64,000 nucleotides of DNA, taken from contig JAIVFI010000038.1 of the NCBI GenBank assembly GCA_025558095.1, positions 452,612 to 516,611 of the forward strand, given 5' to 3'. The stretch's first letter is position 1. Each line of letters begins with the position of its first letter. The DNA is from Hyaloraphidium curvatum (lineage: Eukaryota > Monoblepharomycota > Hyaloraphidiomycetes > Hyaloraphidiales > Hyaloraphidiaceae). Made by a program: the position numbers and the translations under genes. Under the pieces are notes generated by a model. It did no database searches. It saw only the letters and a list, made by a program, of their open reading frames with translations, and was not told the DNA's origin. Positions 42,182 through 52,446 of this stretch are shown piece after piece.

Positions 42182-42457
42182 AGTTCGATTGGAGAAGTCC
42201 GTTGCGGACTTGTTCCCGAGCCGCATCCGATGTCGGCCCTTTCATGATTGTACTCCTCACCGCAATTCGATCCATTTGTCGTCTCTGTCCGATCGCTCGA
42301 TGGAATATGCACGTTCCAGCAGACTGCGGCGGGGCCAAGGGCGGGGCTAGCGTCAGGGCCCGTGTCGCTCTCCGCCCTACAAACCTCGCCGCCCTGGCGA
42401 TCGCGCAGGACTTCGGGAGCCGTCTGCGAAGTGGCTTCAAGCGTCGCGATCGTGGCA

Positions 42458-43918
42458 ATGGGAAACGAACCGGACGCGGCCGCGCCTGCCCTCGCGCCGG
42501 GCAAACGTGCCGCGCTCGCGTTCTCGGCACCGGAGCTCCTCGCCATCTTCCCCGCCCCGCTGCCCGACCCGGATGCGCCGCGCCTCGCTGCTGACGACGA
42601 GGCGGCCGACCCCGCTTTGCAGATCCGCGAGGCGGCGCCGCTCTCGAAAGACGCGTTTTTTGCGCTGCTCAAGAACCACGGCGCGGCCAGATGGGCGGCC
42701 GCCCTGCACCTGTGGTTCCGCCCGTTTTTCGCGCGCTTCGCCGCGATGACCGTGCCAATCATGCTGTTGACGGCCGCGATGACGGCCCCGCTGTGGCTGT
42801 TCAACGGGACGCAGCTCCTCTTTTCCGCCCGCTCGCTTGCCATCGCAACCACGGTGCAGGCTGCGTACTCGGGCTTGTTAATTCCCGGACTGGTCTTTAC
42901 TACGTGGTCTGCGCGCGGGATAGCAGGAGTGCACCGGACGCGAGTCAACGAGGATTTTTCCGGGCACGTCTACGGTGGCGTCGCGCGCTGGGCCCAGCTC
43001 TGCGCGGAAGGCAGGTCGAGGCTGATTCAGCACGACGGCGGGGACCCTCTGTGCCCGTGCAGCTCGCCTTCCTGCGCATTGCGTTCGGCCGATACGGCTG
43101 CAATGACGGCTCTCTTCCTGAATTCTGTCTTCTCGTGCTTCGAGTCGTTCGTCTTCTTCGCGCAGACTTGGACGGCAACGGTGACCTTTGCTCCCAGAAC
43201 CTTTGCCAGCCCTTGGAGCACAGTTCTTGCCGTATTCAACATTGCCGCTATCTCCATCTACCAACTTGTGCGCATTCCCGCTGACCTCGTTCAGAACCCA
43301 CCACTCGACCTCGCCAAGCGAATCCGCCACCGCGCTGTCCTCATGCTGATGCAGGATGTGGTCGCGCGACGCGATTCACTGTCCCTGCCGGCCTCCACCG
43401 AACCCTATGTTGCCTTCCACTATTCCTTGTCTACGGCATGGGCTTCGAACCTCGCTCGCTTCCATGGCGGCTCTGGCTTTGTCTTGTTTGTGGCCGGCTT
43501 TTGCTTGGCCAACTGCATAGTCATGGCCGCTGCGGACGGCTGCATCCCTCTCGCTTGGCCTCTCCTCCTGCTCGAAGTTCTCGCGTCCTCCACGCTTCGC
43601 ATGATCTTTCTGACCGCTTCTTGGAACGCCGGAATCTCTTCCATCCGCGCACTGTACAGTTCCGCCGCGACCCAGCTCCTCAAGCGCGAGACCGACCCCG
43701 CCTTGGGCTCCCCTGCACGGACGCACGCGGAGCTGCTCCGCGCGTTCGCGGCCGACGACATGCGCGGGAAATGGCTGGGCATACCCGTGGATTACTCCGT
43801 GGCAAGGACGGTGGCCGTGACGGGGGTCACCGTGGTCCTGGGGCTGTGGACGGTGGTCAGGGGGGCTGGCGTGGTTTTCACGATCCAGAACGTCTGCGGT
43901 GGGATCCCTGTAGATTGA
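42458..43918 (+). CDS. Multi-pass membrane protein of the same unrecognised family (tandem copy B)
   Basis: Single exon, 486 aa from ATG 42458; the frame is open upstream to 42248 but loses membrane-protein character there. Hydrophobic segments: AMTVPIMLLTAAMTAPLWLF, YSGLLIPGLVFTTWSA, ALFLNSVFSCFESFVFFAQT, STVLAVFNIAAISIYQLV, VLFVAGFCLANCIVMAAADG, PLLLLEVLASSTLRMIFLTA and VAVTGVTVVLGLWTVVRGAG. The loop motif GGDPLCPCSSPSC matches SRCPCPAPTC of copy A. The C-terminus (VDYSVARTVAVTGVTVVLGL, then QNVCGG) matches VDTGVVRTVLATGLTVGVAL and ESVCNT of copy A. Overall identity is otherwise low, so the tandem duplication is old. Same strand, 276 bp apart. Function unknown. Confidence 0.7.
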   Translation: MGNEPDAAAPALAPGKRAALAFSAPELLAIFPAPLPDPDAPRLAADDEAADPALQIREAAPLSKDAFFALLKNHGAARWAAALHLWFRPFFARFAAMTVPIMLLTAAMTAPLWLFNGTQLLFSARSLAIATTVQAAYSGLLIPGLVFTTWSARGIAGVHRTRVNEDFSGHVYGGVARWAQLCAEGRSRLIQHDGGDPLCPCSSPSCALRSADTAAMTALFLNSVFSCFESFVFFAQTWTATVTFAPRTFASPWSTVLAVFNIAAISIYQLVRIPADLVQNPPLDLAKRIRHRAVLMLMQDVVARRDSLSLPASTEPYVAFHYSLSTAWASNLARFHGGSGFVLFVAGFCLANCIVMAAADGCIPLAWPLLLLEVLASSTLRMIFLTASWNAGISSIRALYSSAATQLLKRETDPALGSPARTHAELLRAFAADDMRGKWLGIPVDYSVARTVAVTGVTVVLGLWTVVRGAGVVFTIQNVCGGIPVD

Positions 43919-44165
43919 GACGGTGTTGCCAAAGTCTTGCTGTTACTGTGTCGATTTCCAAAACAGAGCGATCGGTCCCAATGATTTCATGCACGCGGCT
44001 CCCCTTCTATGATTATGCCCTAAAGTACAGCTGCAACCCCCGCCCGGCCATCCGCCGGGCCCGTTATAGATATCCTTTGCGATGGAATGCTGGAATCTGG
44101 AGGCACGATCAGCTCCCGACGGTTGCCCCACGGCCGCGGCACCGTACCGACAATCTGGTAGCCCA

Positions 44166-45758
44166 TCACCCGAAGCACACGCTCCTCGCCGCGCACGAGC
44201 CCTGGAAGCAGCACCCGCTCTCGGGGCACTGGTCGAACGTCGACGCGGTGCAGCCGCCGCCAGTGCCGCCGGGCGCGGGCGCGCCGGCGCACTGCGGCGC
44301 GCCGGGGCCGAAGCACTGCTCGCAGGGCGCGCAGGCGCCGCCGATGCAGCAGCCGGTGGGGCACTGGTCGACGGTGGAGGCGGTGCAGGAGCCGCCGGTG
44401 CCCGAGCTGCCCGAGCCGCCGCCCGAGGAGCCGGAGCACTGCGGGGCGCCGGGGCCGAAGCACGAAGCGCAGGGAGCGCAGGTGCCGCCGATGCAGCAGC
44501 CGCTGGAGGGGCACTGATCGAAAGTCGAGGCGGAGCAGGAGCCGCCCGAGCCGCCGCCCGAGGGGGGCGGCGGAGGGGGAGCGCCGGAGCACTGCGGGGA
44601 GCCGGCGCCGTAGCACGAAGCGCAGGGCTCTGGAAGAAGGAGGGCAGGGTGAGGAGAGAGGACGGATGGAGGCGCGCCAAAGACACCCACGGCAAGATCC
44701 GCCGATGCAGCAACCGGTCGAGCACTGGTCAAAGGTCGAGGCGGTGCAGCTACCCGAGCCACCCGACGAGCCACCGCCGCCCGACGGCGGCGGCGGCGGC
44801 GGGGGCGGGGGGGGCGCGGAGCCGCCGGCGCAGTTGATGGTGATCCAGTCGACCTGCATCCTGTAGTCCGGGTTGTACTCGTTGCTCCAGTCTGTCGGGC
44901 CGCCGGACCAGGCGACGGTGCCGGGAGGCGTGCCGACGCCGGCGTCCCACAGGTCGAAGACGATCTTGGCGGGCCTGTCGGGGAAGCGCGAGCCCATGTC
45001 GCCGCGGTACAGCATGCGGACGGTGTTGCCGTTGATCTTCCAGGCGATGTAGTCGGAGGTGCGCTCCACGCAGACGGTCTGGACCTCGTTGAAGGCGTCG
45101 CCGTGGCCGTGGTACTGGCCGTTGACGCCGTAGATGGCGTAGCCCTGCGAGAAGTAGTTGGTCTGGACCTCGAAGACGTTGCGGCCGACCCATTCGAAGT
45201 CGATCTCGTCGTCGATGTCTGGGCGGGGGATCGCGGGCACCGTCAGCTGAGGAACGCAAGGGCGCCGGGCGCGGGGGGAGGGGGGACCCACCCTGGCCGG
45301 GCACGTAGGAGGCGATGAAGATGGCCGAGACGACGCCGCCGCCGCGACCGATGCGGACGCCCGTGCAGATCTCGCCGAACTGCCACCACCTGGGAAGGAG
45401 AAGGGCGGCGATCAGCGTCCGAGTGGGGATCAGGCGGCGGGGCGGCGCACCTGGTCCAGGTCACGGCCGACTCCTTGCCGCGGGGGTTCCCGTGGCGGCG
45501 CAGGTCCATCTCGAGGAAGCCGTTGGCAACGAAGGCATCCGAGCCGAACTCGTCGACCCAGCCCGCCGAGTTGGGGTCGCCGTTCCAGTTGTAGGCGTTC
45601 ACGACGTTGTTGTAGTTGAAGTCGTCGCGGTAGAATCCCGAGCACACGCCCTGCGCGGACAGCGGCGAGCGCAGCGTCGACGGGAGGTCGCGTGCCTGTG
45701 CGGGCACGGCGGCGGCGAGGGCCAGGACGGCCGCGGCCGCGGAGGCAAGGAGGCGCAT
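44166..45758 (-). CDS. Secreted GH16 glycosidase/transglycosylase (CRH-like) with four C-terminal cysteine-rich modules
   Basis: Four exons: 45451-45758, 45292-45389, 44691-45218 and 44166-44629, giving 465 aa. A signal peptide (MRLLASAAAAVLALAAAVPA) precedes the GH16 fold. Its catalytic ExDxxE is DDEIDFEWVGRN, with Glu140, Asp142 and Glu144, completed across the exon 2/3 junction (YVPGQ joined to DIDDEIDFEW). WWQFGEICTGVRIGRG and GVVSAIFIASY are the usual flanking strands. After a Pro-rich linker come four repeats of about 35 aa with the pattern C-[TS]-A-S-T-x-D-Q-C-x(1-3)-G-C-C-x-G-x-C ... C-F/Y-G-x-G-x-P-Q-C, the last one shorter. Such enzymes cross-link chitin to beta-glucan in fungal walls, and the modules probably bind wall polysaccharide. 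No GPI signal is seen. The last repeat ends VCFG at the stop. Confidence 0.87.
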
Positions 45759-46510
45759 TCTGGAGGGGGCGGGTCAGTCTCGCCCCGCAGGGGTTGTCGG
45801 GCACGCCGAAGGGAGCGGCCGCCGCGAGATCCGGCTCCGGCGGGCACTCTGCGCTGCCTGGCGAGCGAGCGGAGTGCGGGGGCGGCGGCGGAACCTCCCA
45901 ATGGGGGAGCCGCCGCAGTCGCTTTTGTGTCGAAGGGCGCCCCGCCACCGCCCGCCGCGGATCTCGAAGGGCGCCGCTCCCAATGGCCCGGCGAACGCGT
46001 TGTGGGCGCACCTTGCGCAGAACTCGCGGTTTGATGGGGGGGGGGAAGGATGGGAGGAGAGGTTTGCTGTGGGGCTTAGCACGAAGCGGTGCCCGCCCTT
46101 CACCAGCCCTGTCCGGATTGAGCGAGTCATCGGTTATGCCGCTCTCGACGCCGATCCCGGCCCCGCGACGCCATCACATGGCAGCAGCTATGCTGGGATA
46201 ATTGGTCGGGACAATATTCGGGCGGCGGATGGCGCGTTTGGGCCGCCTAGTTGAGCGGACACGTGAAGCGTCGGGCCTTAGTGGCGGAGCAGGACGCACC
46301 CAGTCATCGCGAGTCACCACCTCGCGGGTGGCATTTCGTTGCCAGGCGGCATCGCCGCGAATTGACGAGGGTGATCAGGCTCCGCTTCAGCCCGAGTTCA
46401 GGCGCTGGCCGTGCGGAGCCTGTCGCCGACCCGCGATCCCGCCCGCGTCCGCCTTCCGTCCTCCAACCCCCGTGCCGCATCCCGGTGGCCGCGGCCTCTT
46501 GCCCGCCGCA
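45759..46510. other. Intergenic region, no gene recognised
   Basis: About 750 bp between the divergent GH16 and second PhyH genes. Open frames on both strands are Arg/Gly/Pro-rich with no domain signal. It should contain both promoters. Confidence 0.5.
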
Positions 46511-47508
46511 ATGGGCCAATCGGATCCCGGCAGTGCGCCCGCGCCGCTCCTCACCCCGGAGCAGCTCGCGGAATACCGCGCCACGGGCATCCTCCTCCTC
46601 CGCGGCTTCCTCCCCGCCGACACCGCCGCCCGCCTGCGCGTCGCCGCCCTCGACGAGATCCCCGCCCTGGACCCGCTCGTGAAGGGCAAGTGGATGCACT
46701 TCCACGAACCGGGACCCGGCGGCGAGGGCAGGATGCTCTGCCGCACAGAGAACTTTGTCGACCACGCCGACCTCGCCGGCGCCTTTTCGCCGGGGGGGAA
46801 GCTGCACCGCGCCGTGGAGGAGGTCGCGGGGGAGCCGATGGTGCTGTTCAAGGACAAGATAAACGTGGGCCGCCTGGTGCTGCCGCCGGGTGTAGGGTGC
46901 CCCCCGCTGACGCGCCCCCCGCCCGGCCTCGAAGTACAAGCAGCCCGGCGCCGCCGGCTTCGCCCCGCACCAGGACTCCCCCGCCTTCACCTCCACCCCC
47001 ACCACCCACCTGACCGCCCTGGTCCCCGTGCACCCCATGACGCGGGCCAACGGGTGCCTGGAGTTCGTTCCGGGTGCGTTCCCCGGGGTCCTGCCGCAGG
47101 AGGCGGACGGGACCATCAGCAGGGCGTGGTGCGCGGAGCGGGAGTGGGTCGCGTTGGAGTGCGGGGAGGGGGACGTGGTGCTGTTTTCGGGGCTCGTGCC
47201 GCACCGAAGCGGGCCCAACGCGACCGAGGGGGGGAGAGCGGCGTACTACCTCGTGGGTCCCCGCGACGAGCCGGTACTCGATGGAAGCTGACGGCAACGG
47301 GCAGACCTACAACGCGGCAAAGGAAGGGGATAACCGCGCGGCATACTGGGACGCCAAGCGGCGGCACTTCCCGCCGCGGAACGAGAGGGAGGAGGGGAAG
47401 GACTACTCCGAGGGGGCCAAGGTGGGTCGCCGTCGTATCTGCCGGGGATGGGGACGCTGACGCGGGCGGGGGCAGATGTACAACCTGGGGAACCCTATCG
47501 TGGACTGA
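46511..47508 (+). CDS. Phytanoyl-CoA dioxygenase (PhyH) family protein 2
   Basis: Four exons: 46511-46864, 46935-47252, 47305-47421 and 47476-47508, giving 273 aa; the final exon encodes only MYNLGNPIVD. The Fe(II)/2OG site is His130 and Asp132 in GFAPHQDSPAF, distal His208 in GLVPHRSGPNATEG and Arg219 in GGRAAYYLTYN. The first splice gives KDKINYKQPGAAGFAPHQD and the second YYLTYNAAKEGDNRAAYWDA, both typical of PhyH proteins related to lipid or secondary-metabolite hydroxylases. No peroxisomal PTS1 is seen. It is more like bacterial-type PhyH enzymes than the first copy (16646-17756), so the two are not recent duplicates. Confidence 0.87.
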
Positions 47509-47927
47509 GCAGGCAGCTGCCCTGCCCAACATGCCCGGCAGCAGGCCCGTCGCCGTGACCGGGTACGGAAGATGCCCGCATTCCAGATGACCTACCTCGG
47601 TCGCTGCTTCGCGAGACTAGCCGGGATCCCGATTCTGGCCCGCGTGGCCTTGCGGTTTCGGGACCGGGTCGCCGACAAGAGACCGTTCGCGAGCGGATGG
47701 CGTCCTTGCGGAGCGCGCATGGAGATGGGCTCGTCGCGACCGGAGGCTGCGGATGCGGATGCGGGGCTACTTTTGCACGAAGAACGAGCGGGAAAGTTGT
47801 ACTTCATGTCAAGGGACGGGCTTTCTTGGATCGCTGACTGGGCGTCCGGGCCGCCCGCAAACAAACCTCTTCCCGCACCGGTGGCCGCCTTGCACCTCGT
47901 CCTTCTCTCAATTTGCCGGTGCTCGAA
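47509..47927. other. Intergenic region, no gene recognised
   Basis: About 420 bp between the second PhyH gene and the following F-box gene, both on the plus strand. There are no coherent open frames. It probably contains a terminator region and a promoter. Confidence 0.5.
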
Positions 47928-49055
47928 ATGGCCGCACTTGAACACCGCGAAGCCGCGTCGCGCGAGCCGGGCCCGGGTGTCCCCGTGGGCACCGAAACGG
48001 AGGCGGACGCTGCCGGCCCGCTCCTGCCACCCGTTGTCCTACGTGCAGTTTTCGAGCACCTCGAGTGGCAGCGCTGCAACAAGACCCTCGCGGAGTGCGC
48101 CGTAGCCTCACGGGAGACGTCGGAGCTGGCCTTCCCCATCCTGTACCGCAACCTGGAACCGACCGACGCCATGTTCATGGCGTTCGAGGCGATCCTCCGG
48201 AACAAGGGCGACCTCGTGAAAGTCCTCATCCTCAACGAGTCCAAGCTCAGCTTTCCGCGGATGGAATTCTGCCTCAAGCAGGCACGCTCGGTCGTCGATC
48301 TGACGATGGTGCTCAACCGCCGGAGCCAGTCTGACCCTGGGGCCGTGTTTGGACTTTTGGCGGGCATGCCGAGCCTGGAGGACCTGTTCGTCTACGATCC
48401 GCACTCTCTGCACGGACTGAAGCTCCCGAAAGGGCTGCGGCGGTTCGCGGTCTCTGGCGTTTTCTGGGTTCTGGAGCGCAATGGTTCCGCCGATCCTCTC
48501 TTTGCCGCTCTGAACACACTCGGCGACGATACGGAGGTTTACCTGGGCGTCTTGGGTAACCTCAATACGTTTGCCGGGCGGATGGCATCCTCGAAGCGCC
48601 TTCCCCGCCTCGTCAAGTGGTTCCACGCGGACGCCCCGTTCCTCCAAGGCGCCGAGAAGCTCTTTGCCCACCCGCTGTTCCGTCCCGACTATCTTGAGAT
48701 CTCGTTCCACGACCCCCGCGCCGCGTCGACAGCCTTGCCCGGGTTCCTGGCCGGCATCCGTCCGCTGCGGGTGCTCGCGCTGGTCTCGTGCCCGACGGGC
48801 CGCCTCCCCGACCTGCTCTACGGGCTGCCCGCGGCCGGGACCATCCGCGTCGGCGGGGCCTCGATCTTCAAGGGCTCGTGCCCGGCGTCCTTGGAGCCCG
48901 CGCAGCTGGAAGAGTTCGAGGCGGCGCTGGTTGCAAAGTACCGGGACATCCGCGTGGATCGCATGGAGTTCGTGCGGGGGCCGAGCTCGGAGGCAGACGC
49001 GGCGGAGGAGGCCATGTGGACGAGGGTCACCAGGGGGCGCTTCCGGAAGACTTAG
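47928..49055 (+). CDS. F-box protein with leucine-rich C-terminal region
   Basis: Single exon, 375 aa from ATG 47928. The F-box is well formed at about residues 26-75 (PLLPPVVLRAVFEHLEWQRC, KTLAECAVASRETSELAFPI, LYRNLEPTD). It is followed by LRR-like segments (VKVLILNESKLSF, VDLTMVLNRR, MPSLEDLFVYDPHSL, PDYLEISFHDPR, LRVLALVSC). This is the usual layout of fungal F-box/LRR substrate receptors of SCF ubiquitin ligases. The target is unknown. It ends 30 bp before the stop codon of the convergent thioesterase-like gene. Confidence 0.75.
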   Translation: MAALEHREAASREPGPGVPVGTETEADAAGPLLPPVVLRAVFEHLEWQRCNKTLAECAVASRETSELAFPILYRNLEPTDAMFMAFEAILRNKGDLVKVLILNESKLSFPRMEFCLKQARSVVDLTMVLNRRSQSDPGAVFGLLAGMPSLEDLFVYDPHSLHGLKLPKGLRRFAVSGVFWVLERNGSADPLFAALNTLGDDTEVYLGVLGNLNTFAGRMASSKRLPRLVKWFHADAPFLQGAEKLFAHPLFRPDYLEISFHDPRAASTALPGFLAGIRPLRVLALVSCPTGRLPDLLYGLPAAGTIRVGGASIFKGSCPASLEPAQLEEFEAALVAKYRDIRVDRMEFVRGPSSEADAAEEAMWTRVTRGRFRKT

Positions 49056-49085
49056 CTGGAGATGAGGACATGTCATCTTGATGAT

Positions 49086-50203
49086 TCATTGCAAGCTTTC
49101 GTTGCCCATCCGTGGTCCGACCCTCGCCGAAATTCCTCCGCCACGGACCGCACCCGCTAAGATCTTGACGCCCCCCAGCCGTGCGAACGACGCCTCGGCC
49201 GTCGCCAGCACCCTCCCTGCCGCGTCCTCCATCGTCCCCCTCACCGCCACCCTCTTTGTGCCCACCGGCTCGCCGCTCGCGACGACGCGCACCCATCCCC
49301 CGTTGAAGGCGAGGGAGGCGGGGAGGAAGGAGACCGAGATGGAGGCGGTGACGGTGAAGCCGAGGGCGGTGGCGTGGCCGGACCAGGCGACGGTGTGGCT
49401 GTCCGATGCGGAAAGTAAGGCCTGGAGAGCCACGAAAGGGGCAAGGCGACCCACTCCATCAGGGAAAACAGGATCCCGGGGTGAACGCTCCCCGGCCCCC
49501 TCTCGCCCCCGGCGTTGTCGATCCTCCACCAGCATTCCGTCCCCTCCTTGGTCACGTGCTCGTGGGACCGCGAGCAGACCGGCGGGCCGCCTCCGTGCCC
49601 GTACATGTACGGCACGGGGGAATCTTCCGTCCGGTCGCGGACGGAAAAGTACCCTCGCCGGACCATGTCCCCGAGTGTCGTTTCGAGGGTGCCTGCGATG
49701 CCGGTGGGAGGGTAGGAAGCGGCGAGGGCGCAGAGCGCGGCGGGTTCCGGTTCGTCCGCAGTGCCTTTCGTGCGGGCGAGGTCGCCGGGGAACGGGGCCC
49801 ACAGCGAATCTGCCGACGCGCAGGGCCTGGCGGCCCCGTCCACGGCGATCTCGCTGGCGATGCCGCCGCCGGGGAGCTGCTTTGCTCGCAAGTGGTACCA
49901 TTTGCCGATGTCGACGGGCCGCCCGTATTTGACGTCGATTTTGCTGCAGTAGCGGCCCGGAACCAGGGCCGCGGAGGCGGCGAGGAGCACCGATCCCACT
50001 GCGCCGCCGTGCACGTGGAAACCGCGCAGCGCAGGTCCGCACCGCACCGCGGCGTCGACGTCCGCGGCACGCACGATCCCGAAGAAGTCGATGGCGCCGG
50101 GGTGCGACGCGAGGAGCGGCCACAGGAGGCCGGCGAGCGGGGCGCACGACGCGTCGGAGCGAAGGGCGGAGACCCACGCGGGCTCGTCCGAAGCGCGAGT
50201 CAT
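49086..50203 (-). CDS. Acyl-CoA thioesterase-like protein, double hotdog (head-to-head paralogue A)
   Basis: Two exons: 49455-50203 and 49086-49398, giving 353 aa. First hotdog: RGFHVHGGAVGSVLLAASAA (helix with HGG), then SKIDVKYGRPVDIGKWYHLR and GGIASEIAVDG. Second: SVHPGILFSLMDHTVAWSGH, then VTASISVSFLPASLAFNGGW, VRVVASGEP and GTMEDAAGRVLATAEASF. This is the layout of double-hotdog acyl-CoA thioesterases. The intron (56 bp) joins SLM to DHTV in phase 2 with a GTGGGT donor, exactly as in paralogue B. An insertion in the middle (residues about 120-210) has no assigned role. No targeting signal. The catalytic Asp/Gln pair of known thioesterases is not obvious, so the activity is inferred. Confidence 0.7.
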
Positions 50204-50366
50204 TGGAGCCCCGAGATTCGGCCCGACGGGTTTTCCTTCGTAAAGGGGTCGGACGGGCGGGACATCGCAGCAGCACCAGCCCCACAGCTCCGAGGAATGT
50301 TCCAAATTGTCGCCCGATGGCGAATCCCGCTCCGCATCTCCTCGAAACTCGCAGTCCCGTGTATCA

Positions 50367-51418
50367 ATGACCTCTCCACCGGAAGAACCCGCGTGGGTCA
50401 CCGCACTGCGCTCTTCGCCCTCCTGCGCGCCGCTCGCCGGCCTCCTCTGGCCGCTCATCGCGACCCACCCGGGCGCGGTCGATTTCTTCGGCATCCCCTC
50501 CGGCACCGAGCTCGACGCCGCGGTGCGGTGCGGCCCGGCGCTCCGCGGCTATCCGCACGTGCACGGCGGCGCGGCGGCGTCGGTGCTGCTCGCTGCCGCG
50601 GCGGCGGTCTCGCCGGGCCGCACCTGCACCGCGATCGAGGTCAGGTACGGCCGGCAGGTGCAGGTCGGCAGGTGGTACCGGGTGCGGGCCCGGGCGCTGC
50701 CCGACGGAAGGATCGCCGCCGAGATGGCCGAGGACGGCGCGCACAAGCCCCTCGTGTCCGCGGAATCCGCCTGGGCACCCTCCGCGGGCGCGCCCCCCGC
50801 CGCCAAGGGTCCTGTCGCGGATCACGAGCCCGCGGCGCTCAGTGCGCTCGCCGCAAGGTACCCCCAAACCGGGACGGACGCCGTCCCGGAGGAAACCTAC
50901 GCCGCCATGCTCTCGCGGGGCTACTTCGCCATCCGCGACGCGGGGGGCGGTCCCCCCGTGCCCTACCTTTACGGGCTGGGCGCAGGCCCGCCTCTTGCAG
51001 CGGCATCGTACGAGGTGGTGGCAAAAGACAGGACCGAGTGCTGGTGGCGGCTGGATAACGGGGGCGGGGAGAGGGGGGACGAGTGCGTGCACCCGGGGAT
51101 CCTGTTTTCCCTCCTGGAGTGGGTGCACCACATGTCCAAGCAAGCCTGCGTTCCTGACATGTCCGATGCTTCGGCAGCTACTGCGTCTCTTGGGCCGCCG
51201 GCGCCTCGATCGCCGAACCCACCGTGACCGCGGCCATCTCGATCGGCTTCGCCCCGGCTTCCCGTGCCTTTGCCGGCGGATGGGTGCGCGTCGTCGCCGG
51301 GGGCCAACCGTCGGGCCCGAGGAGGGTGTCGGCGCGGGGCACGCTCGAAGACGCGGAGGGGAGGGTGCTGGCGACGGCGGTGGGCTCGTTCGCCAGGTTC
51401 ACGGTATCCAAAGTGTGA
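50367..51418 (+). CDS. Acyl-CoA thioesterase-like protein, double hotdog (head-to-head paralogue B)
   Basis: Two exons: 50367-51118 and 51178-51418, giving 330 aa. It shares nearly the whole architecture of the divergent gene A: EPAWVTALRSSPSCAPLAGL; PGAVDFFGIPSGTELDAAVR; HVHGGAAASVLLAAAAAVSP; EVRYGRQVQVGRWYRVRAR; CVHPGILFSLLDYCVSWAAG; AISIGFAPASRAFAGGWVRV; GTLEDAEGRVLATAVGSF. The intron (59 bp) is in the identical position and phase. Starts of A and B are 163 bp apart, so the two genes share a promoter region. The first exon frame is also open 60 bp upstream, but ATG 50367 matches paralogue A's start. Confidence 0.72.
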
Positions 51419-51476
51419 ACAAACCGGTCCAGTACAGCACTCCTCAATGGCCCGTATACGGATGGAGGTGCGATTC

Positions 51477-52279
51477 CTACCCCCTGGCAAACAGCGCCTT
51501 GTTGACGGGCTGGATCACGCCAGGCTCGAGGTACTCGATCATCGTCCCCTTGCTCCCCGACACCACCCACAGCTTCCCCCTCGCCTTCTCCGTGTCCTCC
51601 AGACAAGAGATGAAGGCGTCGGTCATAGCTTCGGCGGGCACGATGCCGCCGAGGTAGCTCGCGATGCCCGGCCCGAAGGCCCCGATCAGGCTCTCCTCGG
51701 TCGATTTGAGTCCCATCTGCCAGGCGCGGAGACGTCACTTCTCCATACTTCAAGTGAATGCTGCCGATCGACTCACGCTTCCGAAGACGTCCTTGTCCCA
51801 AATGTTGGTCAGCACCACCGTGGGCAGCAGACCCGCCACGCGCACTTTGGACTCCTCCCCCCTCCCCGCCGCCGCGTTCTCCGGATCCCCCTGCGTCACC
51901 TTGACCAGCTGATTCAGCGCGGCCTTGGCAACCAGGTAACCCCCCTGCGGGCCCCCGACCCACGTCGTGGGGCCAAACACCTCAGAGTTGGGTTCTCCCC
52001 ACAGGCCCATGATCCCGCCCATGCTCGAGTTGACGAGCACGGTGCCCTCCGTGCCCGCCTTGAGGAAGTGTGTGACGGCCAGCCGCACCGTGAGCATGGT
52101 GCCGACGAGGTTGCCCTGGATGCACCGCATCCAGTCGTCGTCGCCTCCCCCGTGGCGAGCACGTTGCCCCACACGTCGGCGGTGAACCCCGCGTTGGCAA
52201 CCACTGCATCGAGCCCGCCCAGCTCCTCGAGCGCGGCGGAAAAGCACGCGCGGATCGAGGCGGGGTCGCACAGGTCCAT
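51477..52279 (-). pseudogene. Short-chain dehydrogenase/reductase, 5'-truncated and frameshifted
   Basis: Segments 51777-52279 and 51477-51716, with a clean 60-bp intron between (VFGS joined to MGLKSTEESLIGAF), encode the middle and end of an SDR: MDLCDPASIRACFSAALEEL, GGLDAVVANAGFTADVWGN, DDWMRCIQGNLVGTMLTVRL, VLVNSSMGGIMG and the catalytic YLVAKAAL (Y-x-x-x-K). Two defects: the N-terminal Rossmann half with T-G-x-x-x-G-I-G is missing, with a stop just upstream of 52330; and the frame changes near 52150, between VWGNVLATGE and DDDWMRC, with no intron that would not delete conserved residues. The downstream exon still has good splice sites, so decay is recent. A sequencing indel in the G-run near 52155 could explain the frameshift but not the truncation. 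Confidence 0.65.
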
Positions 52280-52446
52280 GCGGACGAAGGCGGCGCGGGC
52301 GCCCGTTTGGGAGGCGACGCGTCACCCGCGAAGGTTTAGAGGCCTCGGCGAGCTCGATGCGAATCCTGGCGTCGAAGTCTTAGTCGGATTCATTGCCGAC
52401 GGGGTGTTTGGCGGTTTTGGGAATCCCGCCAAGAAGGCAGCGCAGT

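Noticed and set aside
52141-52200. A 47-bp intron with donor GTGCTC and acceptor ATCCAG to rescue the SDR frame
   Set aside because: It would restore the frame but remove DDWMRCIQ, a conserved SDR segment, so a frameshift is the better reading.
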